From Acanthosoma haemorrhoidale (Eukaryota; Arthropoda; Insecta; Hemiptera; Acanthosomatidae): DNA of 64,000 nt. The notes below the pieces were generated by a model. It was not told the origin of the DNA. It did not search any database and worked only from the letters and a program-made list of their open reading frames with translations. This document shows positions 1-9,058 of the stretch, one piece after another. The stretch lies in assembly GCA_930367205.1 (NCBI GenBank), contig OV884009.1, forward strand, positions 96,431,189-96,495,188, in the 5' to 3' direction. Positions within the stretch are counted from its first letter, which is position 1, and each line of letters opens with the position of its first letter. A program made the translations under genes and the position numbers.

Positions 1-341
1 AGGGGGATATTATTGATTTCAAATTAGGACTTGTCAAAGTTTTTCACTGAAAAAATGATTTTTAATTGATTGTTTGGACTACTTACCTTAGATATCTTAC
101 TTTATTACTTACTAAATATACCTTAGATACCTTACTAAATACCTTAAATTAAAATGTAACAAATGATGATAGAGAGTATTTGATCAATGTTATGTTTATG
201 TTTGGAACTATCAATTAAGGGGGGCGATAATAGTTCGATCAACAATACCCTTAATTGGTAACTCTTGCCTAAAGTTTTGTCGATATACTAATACAAGTAA
301 TTTCACCAACACTATATTTTTTTTTTTTATATATATATATA
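1..341. other. AT-rich DNA without a recognisable gene
   Basis: No convincing coding frame or terminal repeat is visible here. The stretch ends in a T run and a (TA)n tract at about 329-340, which borders the first solo LTR. In the gene model used here it is part of the intron, or of the downstream region, of the minus-strand host gene. Confidence 0.5.
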
Positions 342-522
342 AGTTAATGTTTATTGAATTACAATCTAAGAAAGGTTGGTAATAAGAACACGTAGAACGT
401 TGTTACAAGACTGCTTTATTTATTCCCAGATACCTCTATCTATCGGTATTACATGTAAGCATATATACAGATAACATATGTTGGGGATTAAGGCTGGGCA
501 CTAGCGGCGCCTGGACTTAACT
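342..522 (-). mobile_element. Solo LTR of family A (A0)
   Basis: This is a 181-bp sequence with inverted ends, AGTTAA at the left and TTAACT at the right, the same ends as the LTRs of the family A elements further along. It lies between (TA)n tracts on both sides, exactly like those LTRs. On the minus strand it contains an AATAAA followed by the CAGTCTTGT motif shared with the A4 LTRs. No internal sequence is attached, so it is probably what remained after LTR-LTR recombination. The orientation is inferred from the AATAAA position and the shared motif. Confidence 0.7.
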
Positions 523-547
523 TATATATGTATATATATAACTTATG
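523..547. repeat. (TA)n tract between A0 and A1
   Basis: An imperfect TA repeat, TATATATGTATATATATA, separates two family A LTRs. It is the presumed integration target of both. Confidence 0.8.
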
Positions 548-721
548 TGTATCGGACCGTGAAACGTAAAAAAAAAGAATAAGTTGGGAACGAAATAACA
601 CTCTTGAAGGCTGGTTAAGAACTAACTTTATTTCAATTATAATCCTCTATATATGTATTTACAATGTTTATCAACGTAGTTTGGAATTAGTGGCTATACT
701 CCCGTAGGTCACATCTTAACT
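548..721 (-). repeat. 3' LTR of A1
   Basis: This 174-bp repeat matches 4815-4989 with about six differences, mainly around positions 597-605, 631-634 and 658. On the minus strand it begins AGTTAAGATG and ends GTCCGATACA. Unlike the other family A LTRs it lacks the TTAACT terminus at its 3' end. Confidence 0.9.
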
Positions 722-733
722 CTCTCCTGCCAG
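722..733 (-). other. Polypurine tract of A1
   Basis: On the minus strand GGCAGGAGAG directly precedes the 3' LTR. This is the plus-strand priming site of LTR retrotransposons. The preceding CGTAAACTGGCAGG is shared with A2 and A4. Confidence 0.8.
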
Positions 734-1017
734 TTTACGAACATCCTCGTAAACTCAAAACACAAACAAAACAAAAACAAAAATAAATTGTACATCGTTG
801 GTTAAAAATAAAATAAACGAAATTACAGCTTCTTCTATATACATAACTAACTTAATCTAGAATTTCACATAATACACAAAGATTAAACTAGGGTAATTTA
901 CCCAAAACTCTATATACCAAAAATAAAAGTTATATTGCTCTATTCTAGAAAAACGTAACATAACATGATAGTACTAAAATACACTCTTACGATCTGGCTT
1001 CTCCCACCGGAAACTAA

Positions 1018-4000
1018 AGTTGCTCGATATGTACAGTTCTCCGTTTCCTGGGTTCAGCTAGACTCTGAACGGTGACAAGATTGTTTTCCCTGATCGTAAT
1101 CACTTTGAACGGACCCTCATACCTCGGACTTCCTTTGCACGATTCGACAGGATCTTCCTTTAAACAATAGTGCCTATCCTAACGGTACCCATAATGTCTC
1201 TTACTCCCACGTTCTCCCTCGCTACTCTCTCGCTTTTCTCCGCGACCATTCGCCCATACGATTTCCCCTGCAGTTTCTCGAGCTCTACTCTATTTGAGGT
1301 TAGCTGTTCCGCCATGCTCTCGTCTACAATCGTCCCTCCCTCGTTTCTCCTTCGTGTGCGTAAACCAAAAAGAGCTTCGAACGGGGAAAACCCCGTGGCC
1401 ATATGAATAGAATGATTATACGCTGCTATGGCTCAGGGCATCGCCTCATCCGCTTCCAACCCTTTATCGGCATGGAAAACTCTGAGATATTCTCCTAACG
1501 TATTGTGGAGCCGTTCGATCCCTTCCCTACTTTTGGGGTGATCGGGTGTATTCCAATGCCATGTAACCCCTAACCGTTTCATCTCTTGTCTCAACTGAGC
1601 ATTATCGAATTCTCTGCCTCCATCCGAGGAGATCGTATCTCTGGGACTCCGTAGAATTGAAACCAAGTTTGGAGGGCGCCACTCACCGCCGCTGCCGATT
1701 TCTCCTTCACCGGGTGGGCCATGGCTGTTTTACTAAATATATCCACCACCGTCACCCACTTAAAGCCTCTCCACGTAAAAGTGTCTATCTGCAGGTCTGT
1801 TAACGGTGCTGTAGGAGTACCCGTCTCCGTTTGTAACCCTACCTGAGGATGGCGGTCATACTTTGTAGTATGGCAAATGACGCATTCTCTCACGATCTCT
1901 TCCACCATTTTTCGCATCCCTACCCAATAGTATTTCCTTTTTAGTGCCGCCAACGTCTCATTGATCCCCCGGTGGTTCGTCTTCCCTTGATGGTATGCGC
2001 TCGTTACGTCCTTTTGCTGCTCCTGATCACGAATGGTCTCTACCATATAGCGGCATCGTATGAATGTTCTGTCGATCCCTATCTTTTCATACCTCCACAA
2101 GTTACGTAACTTGTCCCACACCGTCACGTTTCCCACATACAGATGATGGGTTACTCCTGGTATAGAGGCGTCTTTTAGTGCTTGACAGAGTTGTTCTTCT
2201 TGAACTCCAGGTTGTGACCAAATGGTGATGATGGAATGTTTTTCATATTTGGAGAACTCCATTTTTACGAGCCCCGTCGTCCTTGTCTTCCAGATGACCT
2301 GTCGAGATTTGTTGTTGATTATCTCATCTATCTCCTCCATCTCTGCTGTTCTCTCGTTCTCCGACTCATCATACGAGGGATCCTCATTGTTTTGGAGTTC
2401 AGGTTTGCGCTCTCCTTCCCCGTCTGGCGTCCATTCACGCACAAAACTTTGTAGGTCCCCTGACGCTCCTCCCACCTCCATCTCGATCATGTTCACTTGT
2501 AGAGCACGAGATAGCCAGTCAGCGACAACGTTATCTTTTCCTAGTTTGTACACCACTTCCAGGTTGTACTGACTTAGAATCTCCTTCCATTGCGTGACTC
2601 GAGCCGAGGACTCCTTCAAATTACCCACCCACAACAAAGGACGATGATCAGTATGTACTTTAAACCGCCGTCCAAATACATATGGCCTAAAGTGTTGCAC
2701 TGCCCACAAGATTGCTAACAGTTCGCGTTCGAGTGCGCTGTAACGAGATTCCGCATCCGTAAGTCTCCTGCTCGCGTATGCCACGGGTCTTTCCCCCTTC
2801 TCGCTTTCCTGTGATAAGACCGCCCCCAGTGCATATTCGCTGGCATCCGTGGTGATCGAAAATATCTTCGCGAAATCTGGGAATGCGAGGACTGGTTCCG
2901 TTTGCAGCCTCATCATACATTTCTGTATATTCGTTTCGATCTCTGGCGTAATACTAACTGTGCGTCTCTTTCTCAATAGTTCGTTGAGAGGAACCATACT
3001 TTCGGCCATCTCCGGTACGAATCTGCGGTAATAATTTAAGGTTCCTAACAACCTCCGGATCCCCTTCACATCGCTCGGCATTACCATTTTCCCGAACGCT
3101 TCGATTTTCTTTCCATCTGGTCTTACCCCTTCTGCCGAAATCACGTGTCCCAGAAAACTAATCTGTCTTTGTCCCAGTATCGACTTTTCTTGTGATAATT
3201 TCAACCCGAACTGGCGGTTCTTGTTGAAGACTTGACGCAAGTCCTCTAGATGACTCGACTCTGACTTGCTAAATACCAGGAGATCGTCCATATAGATTTG
3301 ACACATGTTTTCGTCATGGCCGCGCAGGAATTCGTCCATCAATCTTTGAAATGTTATAGGCGCATTTTTTAACCCAAATGGCATACGGGTAAACTCGTAA
3401 TGCCCCCTTTCAAAAGTTAACGCCGTTTTGGCCTCGTCTCTGGGATGCATACGGATCTGGTGATATCCGGACTTTAGGTCGAGCGTAATAAATATGGATG
3501 CTCCTCCCAGCCGATCCAAAATATCTTCCAATCTCGGAATGGGGTATTTTTCATCCCGTGTGTTTTCGTTTAATTGTCGAAAATCAACCACCACCCTATA
3601 TCGTTCCTTTTTGTCCCCTTCGACCGGCTTCTTCTTCACAGGCCATAATGGACTATTAAAGACCGATACGATATTCACAATAACCCCTTGCCGCTTCAAC
3701 TCCTCGATCTCCTCGCGAATGTGTTCTCTTAACGCTTGGGGGTACCTCCGCTCCTTTACATAGGTGACCTTATCCGACTTCAACTGGATCTCGTGAAGAG
3801 TTTCCCCCGTCGCGCTCAACGGATCCCCTTCGCGGAAAAAAATGTCTCCAAATTCATCCCTTACCCTTTTTCTCCAGTCTACCCCCTTAGTGATTACTCC
3901 CACGCGCCTAACACTTTCCATCACATCTTGCGTCGTCAGGTACCTCTCTTTTCCTAATCCGAACTACCCACTGACCCCCTGAGCTACGAATTTGTATCCC

Positions 4001-4320
4001 TAGTTTGGTAAATAGATCGCATCCCAAAATCCTCCCGTACTCTTGCGGCATGTTTTCCACAACGTGCAGTGTCATCACCTCCCCCTGCTTTCCCTACTTA
4101 TCTAGGGCTAACTCGATTTCCCCGTCTATAGTACAGGGCCCGCTCAAAGTGATCACTTCACATTGACATGGCTTAACATGTGGTTTACATTTCGCTTTAA
4201 ATAGTACCTCTAATTTATCCCTACTCACTAACGTACAGGAACTCCCCGTATCCACTAAACATTTCCACCCTTTACAGAATTCTATAATAGGCTACCTGTC
4301 CCACTTCTTTACAACACTAT
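1018..4320 (-). pseudogene. A1 protease-RT-RNase H-integrase (pol), disrupted
   Basis: Minus-strand order is protease (about 4270-3950, active-site DTGSS), reverse transcriptase (IYMDD at about 3300), RNase H (aspartates in TTDASE and HTDHRP) and integrase. The integrase has an H-H-C-C zinc finger, the core aspartates of QIDTF and SSDGG, and the glutamate of GIERL. The longest open stretch is 1591-3924. Defects are stops in the protease region near 4284 and 4100, a frameshift near 3950 between protease and RT, a frameshift near 1640 just before the second integrase aspartate, and a TGA near 1429. RT and RNase H look intact. Protease to integrase order is the Gypsy/Metaviridae order. Confidence 0.9.
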
Positions 4321-4695
4321 TCACAAAAAGGTTGCCCCTCCTTTCACACAATTCTCATTCTTTACTAACATGCTCTGTTCTCCACTCTGTGCTCCGTTGT
4401 TCGCTTCTCCTTCCCGAGATTCCTCTGCCACTGGATTCACTGCCCTCCGTCTCCGATCCTGATGCCTCCGAAGATCTGATATCTCTCTTCGTATGTCCTG
4501 GGCGTTCGCCTTCTTTAATTTAATTTTTTCTAGTTCGTTGGTCTCCTGTGCTATCCTATTCGCTTCCTGAGCTGCCAAGTCCGCCCGCGCCATTGCCAAA
4601 GTTGTTGATGGTAATAGTGGGATTCCGTGATTTACCTGTTCTGGTTGTTGAGTCAGCGTTGCTGGCCTAAGGACACTTTGTATTTGCTCATTCAT
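4321..4695 (-). pseudogene. A1 gag, N-terminal remnant
   Basis: An open frame of 124 codons starts with ATG at 4695, about 100 bases inside the primer site, where gag should start. The product is rich in Ala, Glu, Arg and Lys with a helical, coiled-coil-like middle (residues about 35-85). It does not align with the gag N-termini of A4-A6, which start with a different motif. The zinc knuckles are absent, and the frame stops just before the protease, so the rest of gag was deleted. The identification as gag rests on position, not on a domain. Confidence 0.6.
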
Positions 4696-4793
4696 GATTT
4701 ACTCGAGTGACTTCCTCGACAGAAGAGAAAACAAAATAACAAAGAATCACGAAGTTAAAAAAAAAATTATTCTCACTTGAAACTGTTAAAAAA

Positions 4794-4813
4794 GTTCCCG
4801 GGTTTTGGCACCA
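4794..4813 (-). other. Primer binding site of A1 (tRNA-Phe type)
   Basis: On the minus strand TGGTGCCAAAACCCGGGA follows the 5' LTR after one base. It complements the 3' end of eukaryotic tRNA-Phe, ending CCCGGGTTTCGGCACCA, with one mismatch. Confidence 0.8.
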
Positions 4814-4814
4814 C

Positions 4815-4989
4815 TGTATCGGACCGTGAAACGTAAAAAAAAAAGAATAAGTTGGGAACGAATTAAAACTCTTGAAGGCTGGTTAAGAACTAACTTTATC
4901 CCAATTATAATCCTCTATATATGTATCTACAATGTTTATCAACGTAGTTTGGAATTAGTGGCTATACTCCCGTAGGTCACATCTTAACT
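4815..4989 (-). repeat. 5' LTR of A1
   Basis: This is the partner of 548-721. On the minus strand it starts AGTTAAGATG, directly beside a (TA)n tract at 4990-5002. It contains a TATATATAG stretch and two forkhead-like RTAAAYA motifs. Confidence 0.9.
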
Positions 4990-5084
4990 TATATATATAT
5001 ATTGAAACCTACCTCATTTTTTACTATTTATTTTTTTACTCTATTTGATCAATTTACCTTAACTAATCTGGCAGGTCAAAATCA

Positions 5085-6035
5085 GTGGTAAATCTTCTGG
5101 ATCCGAGGGATGCAGAGTCACTAAGAGTGGCCCTGATATGTTGGGTCAAGAGAAGTATTCTCAACCAGATCCAAGCGGATGAGGAAACGTCGTGGGAAAC
5201 GGTGAAGATGCTAAAGAAAGCATATGGAGGGAGGCGATGGACCCCAGAAGAAGATATTTTTCAGATGTTCCGGGAGACAAAATCATCAAGTCAGAGTAGC
5301 GGCCAATATGCCGCAGGTCCTGTAACCCGTTGTAATAAAATAACGGAGAAAATACGAGAGACAATGAGTATCGAAGAGGTAGAGGGTAGGATGGGATTTC
5401 TGTCTACTATACTGAAGGTACAGTTGACGAAGGAAACAGGGAGAAAAGAGGTATTCCCTAACGAGCGTTCATTCCTTGAATGTGCCCAAGTCATGATTGA
5501 CACCAGCGCCACGGAGGAAGAATCGAGGGTACTGGAAGATGAGGGAGAATGGAGCCGGATAGTGTACAGGAGAATCAGAGTCCCTAAATCAAATGGGAAA
5601 AAAATCGAAACACCAACGACCGGTAGGGACAGGGGAGCGGCAGGCGAAAAGAGGTTCAGGGTGCCGAGGCCCAGGTACGGACCCCGTAGAGAAGAGAGAA
5701 AATGCCACGGGTGCGGGAAGACGGGTCATTTAGTGGCACAGTGCCCCCGCACTAAATGTTTCGAGTGCAGTGAGGAGGGGCATATCGCGAGGCATTGCCC
5801 TTACGTGTATCGGAGGAGAGATCTTCATAGGTCAGAACCCATGGAAGTGAATTCGCAAACGATGCGGGAAAGAAAGAATATATCACCCAGGGGGAATGGA
5901 TCATCAGCTGAGGAAGCTTGCGTGGCGTCAAGAACGTCGGAGTCAGAAGGAGAAGAGCCGGGTCGCGACAGGATCCGAGAGCACGAGCGACAGAAGACTA
6001 CTTCGAGAAGGTGGGAGTGGCGTATGGCAGCCTGA
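5085..6035 (+). pseudogene. A2 gag with two CCHC zinc knuckles, 5'-truncated
   Basis: The frame is open for 316 codons. It is homologous to the gag of A4, A5 and A6, with the shared block RWTPEEDIFQMFRE near residue 48 and FLSTILKVQL near 105. Two zinc knuckles of C-X2-C-X4-H-X4-C type follow: CHGCGKTGHLVAQC at about residue 208 and CFECSEEGHIARHC at about 227. An acidic and basic tail follows. These knuckles bind genomic RNA in retroelement nucleocapsids. About 90 residues found at the N-terminus of A4 are missing, and no ATG opens the frame, so it is a truncated coding region. It ends close to where the protease should begin. Confidence 0.9.
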
Positions 6036-6224
6036 GGAGGGTGGCAGCAGAGTGGCGACCACACTCTAATGCGTAATACAGTCAGAGAGATACTGTGCGA
6101 GTTGCCAATAATCAGCCCTAGTGCGAGCGAATTGCCCCCCCCCCCCCCCCAGTCGCTGACTAGCGGCGTACGCGAGTCGAAGACTGACCGCCACGGAGGC
6201 GCGTTGCACTGCCCTCTTGAACTT

Positions 6225-7978
6225 CTTAGCATCATAAGGGATATTGATCATTTTCGTCAATACGTCTTCGGGTGGAGATTCGGAGTACATACGGACCACA
6301 GACCTCTTCAATGGGTGGGGAAGCTTAAGGAATCATCTGCCAGGGTGACACGCTGGAAGGAGTTTTTGTCACAATACAACCTGGAAATTGTATACAACCC
6401 AGGGAAGGACAATGTAGTGGCGGACTGGCTACCTCGAGCGATTACCGTAAATGCAGTCGAGGAGGTGGAAACGTCCAGGGATCACAGACAATTTATCCAG
6501 GAATCGGCACCCGGGGAAGATGGAAGTTGCAGTACGCGGAACGATAGCGATGGGAGTGAACACCAAGAAGCGGAAGAATCTGCCGGAGTGCGTCCGGTGG
6601 AAATGGAGACGATCGAGTGTATCATTAACGATAAACGGCGGCAAATTATTTGGAAGACGCATACGTCCGGCCCGATGCGGGCTACGCATGAAAACTATGG
6701 CGAGAATAGTATTACGACAATCTGGTCCCAACCGGGTGTCAAGGGTGACCAAATTTGCCGGGCATTGAAAGATGCATCCAGACCAGGGAAGACCTACCAT
6801 CTATTTGTTGGCAACGCGACAGTGTGGGATCAGATCAAGAAATTATGGAGAACAGAACAACTGGGAATTGATCGATCGTTTGTTCGTTGTCTGTCTATGG
6901 TCCAGACACTGCGTAATGAAGAACGGCGGCGGGAAGTAACACTTGCCTACCATCAAGGGAAGACGAACCACCACGGTGCGCATGAGACTTTGCAAGCATT
7001 ACAGCGCCGGTACTTCTGGTGGGATATGAAGAAGACGATCCAAGAGATTATAGGAACGTGAGATATATGTCTTAAGACTAAATATGACCGACACCCACCA
7101 CAGGGACAGCAGGAGGAAACACCCACAGCAGAGACGCCACTGAGTGAACTACAGATTGACACATTCACTTGGAAGGGATATAAGTGGGTTACGACAATAG
7201 ATACCTTCAGTAAGGTAGCTATGGCGTATGCCGTACAAGACAAGTCATCCAACGCCGTCTTACAGGCATTACGAACGTGGTTCCAGTTTTATGGGGTACG
7301 ATTATATATAGCTAGTTTAGGATTTGTAAATATAGTATAAGAGGTTTTTTTTTTTTTTTTTTTGAGAATAAATGGAACAAAACAGAATAACCGAAGGTGC
7401 GCTGTCCGGTGCAACAATCCCATTGCACTGGAATACGCGCACCACAGGCTACGTAACCCCACGGTCCCGCTTCTCGGGCTTGTGGGGCAAGCCCGTTTGA
7501 GGCTCACCCTCAGGTAGAGCGAAAAAAAAAAAAAAAAGTTTTTTGGGGTACCGGACCGAATCTCTTTGGATGGGGGTAGGGAGTTCGATAATGCGAACGT
7601 GCGGTCGGAGATGAAGAATCTTGATATCGTGTGGCATCTCAACTGAGCAAATGTTAAGTGTTCACTTAAAACTCGGCAAACCTTGGGGGCAAAGTTCGTG
7701 ACAGGATCGTGAGGGAGAAGGTCAAGAGAGTTGCTCGGGTAAACCTCAAAGTCCGGGATCGAGTGGGGGACCTAAAAATTGGGACCATTGTATATCGTAA
7801 AATTGGCTCTAATCGGAACAAAGAGCCGGTCAGATATGAGGGTCCATTCAAGGTGGTGGTGATCAGGGAGCATAACATTGTCACCACCGAGAGTACAAGA
7901 CCTCCGACGAAACGGAGGACCGTCCACGCCAAACAGTTAAAACTCCCACCAGGGGGGGGGATGTGCAGGCCATGAGTG
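6225..7978 (+). pseudogene. A2 RNase H end and integrase, broken
   Basis: The frame from 6225 to 7061 gives the end of RNase H (HTDHRPLQW) and the first part of integrase with the zinc-binding HQGKTNHHG. A TGA at 7060 interrupts it just before the zinc-finger cysteines. The core aspartate lies in QIDTFTW (about 7155). A retroposon splits the core at 7299. After it comes LDGGREFDNA (about 7570), then a deletion of about 90 codons that removes the catalytic glutamate. The C-terminal domain with YEGPFKV is at 7709-7975. The piece is non-functional. It is closest to the integrase of A4. Confidence 0.9.
7300..7536 (+). mobile_element. Poly(A)-tailed retroposon (SINE-like) inserted in the A2 integrase
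   Basis: A 237-bp insert interrupts the integrase codons. It is flanked by a 15-bp direct repeat with one mismatch, AGTTTTATGGGGTAC at 7285-7299 and AGTTTTTTGGGGTAC at 7537-7551. It ends in 15 or 16 A residues directly before the repeat, the signature of LINE-mediated insertion. The body has a T19 run at about 7346-7364 and a GC-rich stem-loop, CGGGCTT/AAGCCCG, at 7475-7495. No clear pol III A or B box was seen, so it may be a SINE, a truncated LINE end or a retrocopied transcript. Confidence 0.7.
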
Positions 7979-8399
7979 AGTTGGAGTGTCCTCGCTTCTG
8001 CACGGAGCCAAATTTGGTATGGTATACATACGTACACTTTGTACCATTTTTAGAAGTATTTTATTTTGTTGTTTTTTAGAATGTACACAAGCTGCGTAGA
8101 ATTATTGATTTAGCGTAGCGTGTAAGATGCCATTGTTTTCTGTGAGTAATAAGCCTTGTAATTTATTTTTGTTTTTTTTTGGATTTTGTCACTAGTGGCT
8201 GCAGTGTTGGAGGCAGCGTTCATTTTGGACTATAAGTGTCTTAGGAATACGACCGAATGTAGGGGATTACAGGTTGTGTACTGTTAGGGCTGGCCTTCGC
8301 TCCCTAGTACGATTAGGAGAGTGATCGTAATATCGCCTAAGTCGTCCTCAATTTAGACTTCATAGTTTACGAGGAGGTGTGCGTAAACTGGCAGGGGGG
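7979..8399 (+). other. A2 3' untranslated region and polypurine tract
   Basis: No coding frame is seen between the end of integrase and the LTR. The last bases, CGTAAACTGGCAGGGGGG (8381-8399), match the same place in A1 and A4. They form the polypurine tract with a conserved upstream segment. Confidence 0.75.
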
Positions 8400-8584
8400 A
8401 GTTAAGCTCCAGGCAGCATCAGTACTCAACCTTAACCCCCGAACGTCGTGATGTAAATATCCCGAGTGTAAATATACAGGGTTATAGACTTGAAATAAAC
8501 AGTCTCGTTCTAACTTTCATGCGTGTTGTTTCTCTGTACCTTTTTTTCCTTTGTTTTGAACTCGAAAGCCGATAAACCTTAACT
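8400..8584 (+). repeat. 3' LTR of A2
   Basis: A 185-bp LTR begins AGTTAAGCTCC and ends CCTTAACT. Its reverse complement occurs as a solo LTR at 20284-20464. It contains GATGTAAATATCCC, which corresponds to the hairpin motif of the A4 LTR, and an AATAAA. Confidence 0.9.
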
Positions 8585-8596
8585 TATATATATATA
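8585..8596. repeat. (TA)n tract between A2 and B1
   Basis: TATATATATATA joins the A2 3' LTR to the B1 5' LTR without other sequence. Confidence 0.9.
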
Positions 8597-8755
8597 TGTA
8601 AGTTTGAACGTAACCGCCAAACTTCGGCACATATGCGAGATGTCCCGACAGAGAGCGCTACTATCAAAGGACGCTTAGTTGTAACCTCCTGATCCTGATA
8701 TGGGTACACTTGTTAAGACAATGGTCAACTCTAAGTATCGACAATTGTATTGATT
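8597..8755 (+). repeat. B1 5' LTR, forward part (first 159 bp)
   Basis: The segment matches 11412-11570 base for base by eye. It stops exactly after ATTGTATTGATT (8744-8755), the 12-mer complementary to the primer site in B2, where the 3' LTR continues with CAGGTTAG. Confidence 0.95.
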
Positions 8756-9009
8756 TGTAAGTTTCGAATTCAGAAACTTAAAAGGAGAAGGAGGTTCTCA
8801 GGGTATAAATCGAACACTTGCAGATGCAGTTTAGAACTGTAATATTAAACATATGTACACATTAGCTAGCGCTACAAATATAACAATAAACCAATAAAAC
8901 TTATAACTAACCTGAATCAATACAATTGTCGATACTTAGAGTTGACCATTGTCTTAACAAGTGTACCCATATCAGGATCAGGAGGTTACAACTAAGCGTC
9001 CTTTGATAG
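8756..9009 (-). repeat. B1 inverted LTR segment
   Basis: The 254 bases are the reverse complement of the 3' LTR, from its last base (11729) inward to about 11476. They follow directly on the forward part, so that LTR positions of about 65-159 are present in both orientations. The segment stops at CTTTGATAG, and a filler of about 11 bases leads into pol. Confidence 0.95.
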
Positions 9010-9058
9010 CAGCAGTCTTGCAGAAGAATCAAGCAGTCCCTATGCAGCTACTGTCACG

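Larger units (their letters stand above)
548..4989 (-). mobile_element. Gypsy-type LTR retrotransposon A1, nearly full length, minus strand
   Basis: The element is bounded by two LTRs of 174 and 175 bp, which differ by roughly six changes, so the insertion is fairly old. Between them, in minus-strand order, are a tRNA-Phe-type primer site, a partial gag, protease, reverse transcriptase, RNase H and integrase, then a polypurine tract. The central part of gag, including both CCHC zinc knuckles present in A2, A4, A5 and A6, is missing. The pol region carries stops and frameshifts, so the copy cannot be autonomous. Outside it lie (TA)n tracts, and it belongs to the run of elements built into TA repeats. 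Confidence 0.9.
5085..8584 (+). mobile_element. Gypsy-type element A2, 5'-truncated and internally deleted
   Basis: The copy has gag, then the end of RNase H and integrase, a 3' untranslated region, a polypurine tract and a 3' LTR, all on the plus strand. The 5' LTR, primer site and start of gag are missing. Protease, RT and most of RNase H are lost at a junction between about 6110 and 6225. That junction contains unmatched filler with a run of about 15 C at 6135-6150. A poly(A)-tailed retroposon has inserted at 7300-7536. It ends at a (TA)n tract that also borders B1. Confidence 0.9.

Noticed and set aside
1160..1402. Separate small gene at the end of A1
   Set aside because: It is the integrase C-terminal region of A1, separated from the main frame only by the TGA near 1429.
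2222..2572. Open frames on the strand opposite to A1 pol
   Set aside because: They are shadows of the pol reading frame. The minus-strand product has clear RT, RNase H and integrase motifs.
6135..6150. C15 run considered as a functional tract
   Set aside because: It lies in filler at the A2 deletion junction, has no equivalent in other copies and looks like slippage.
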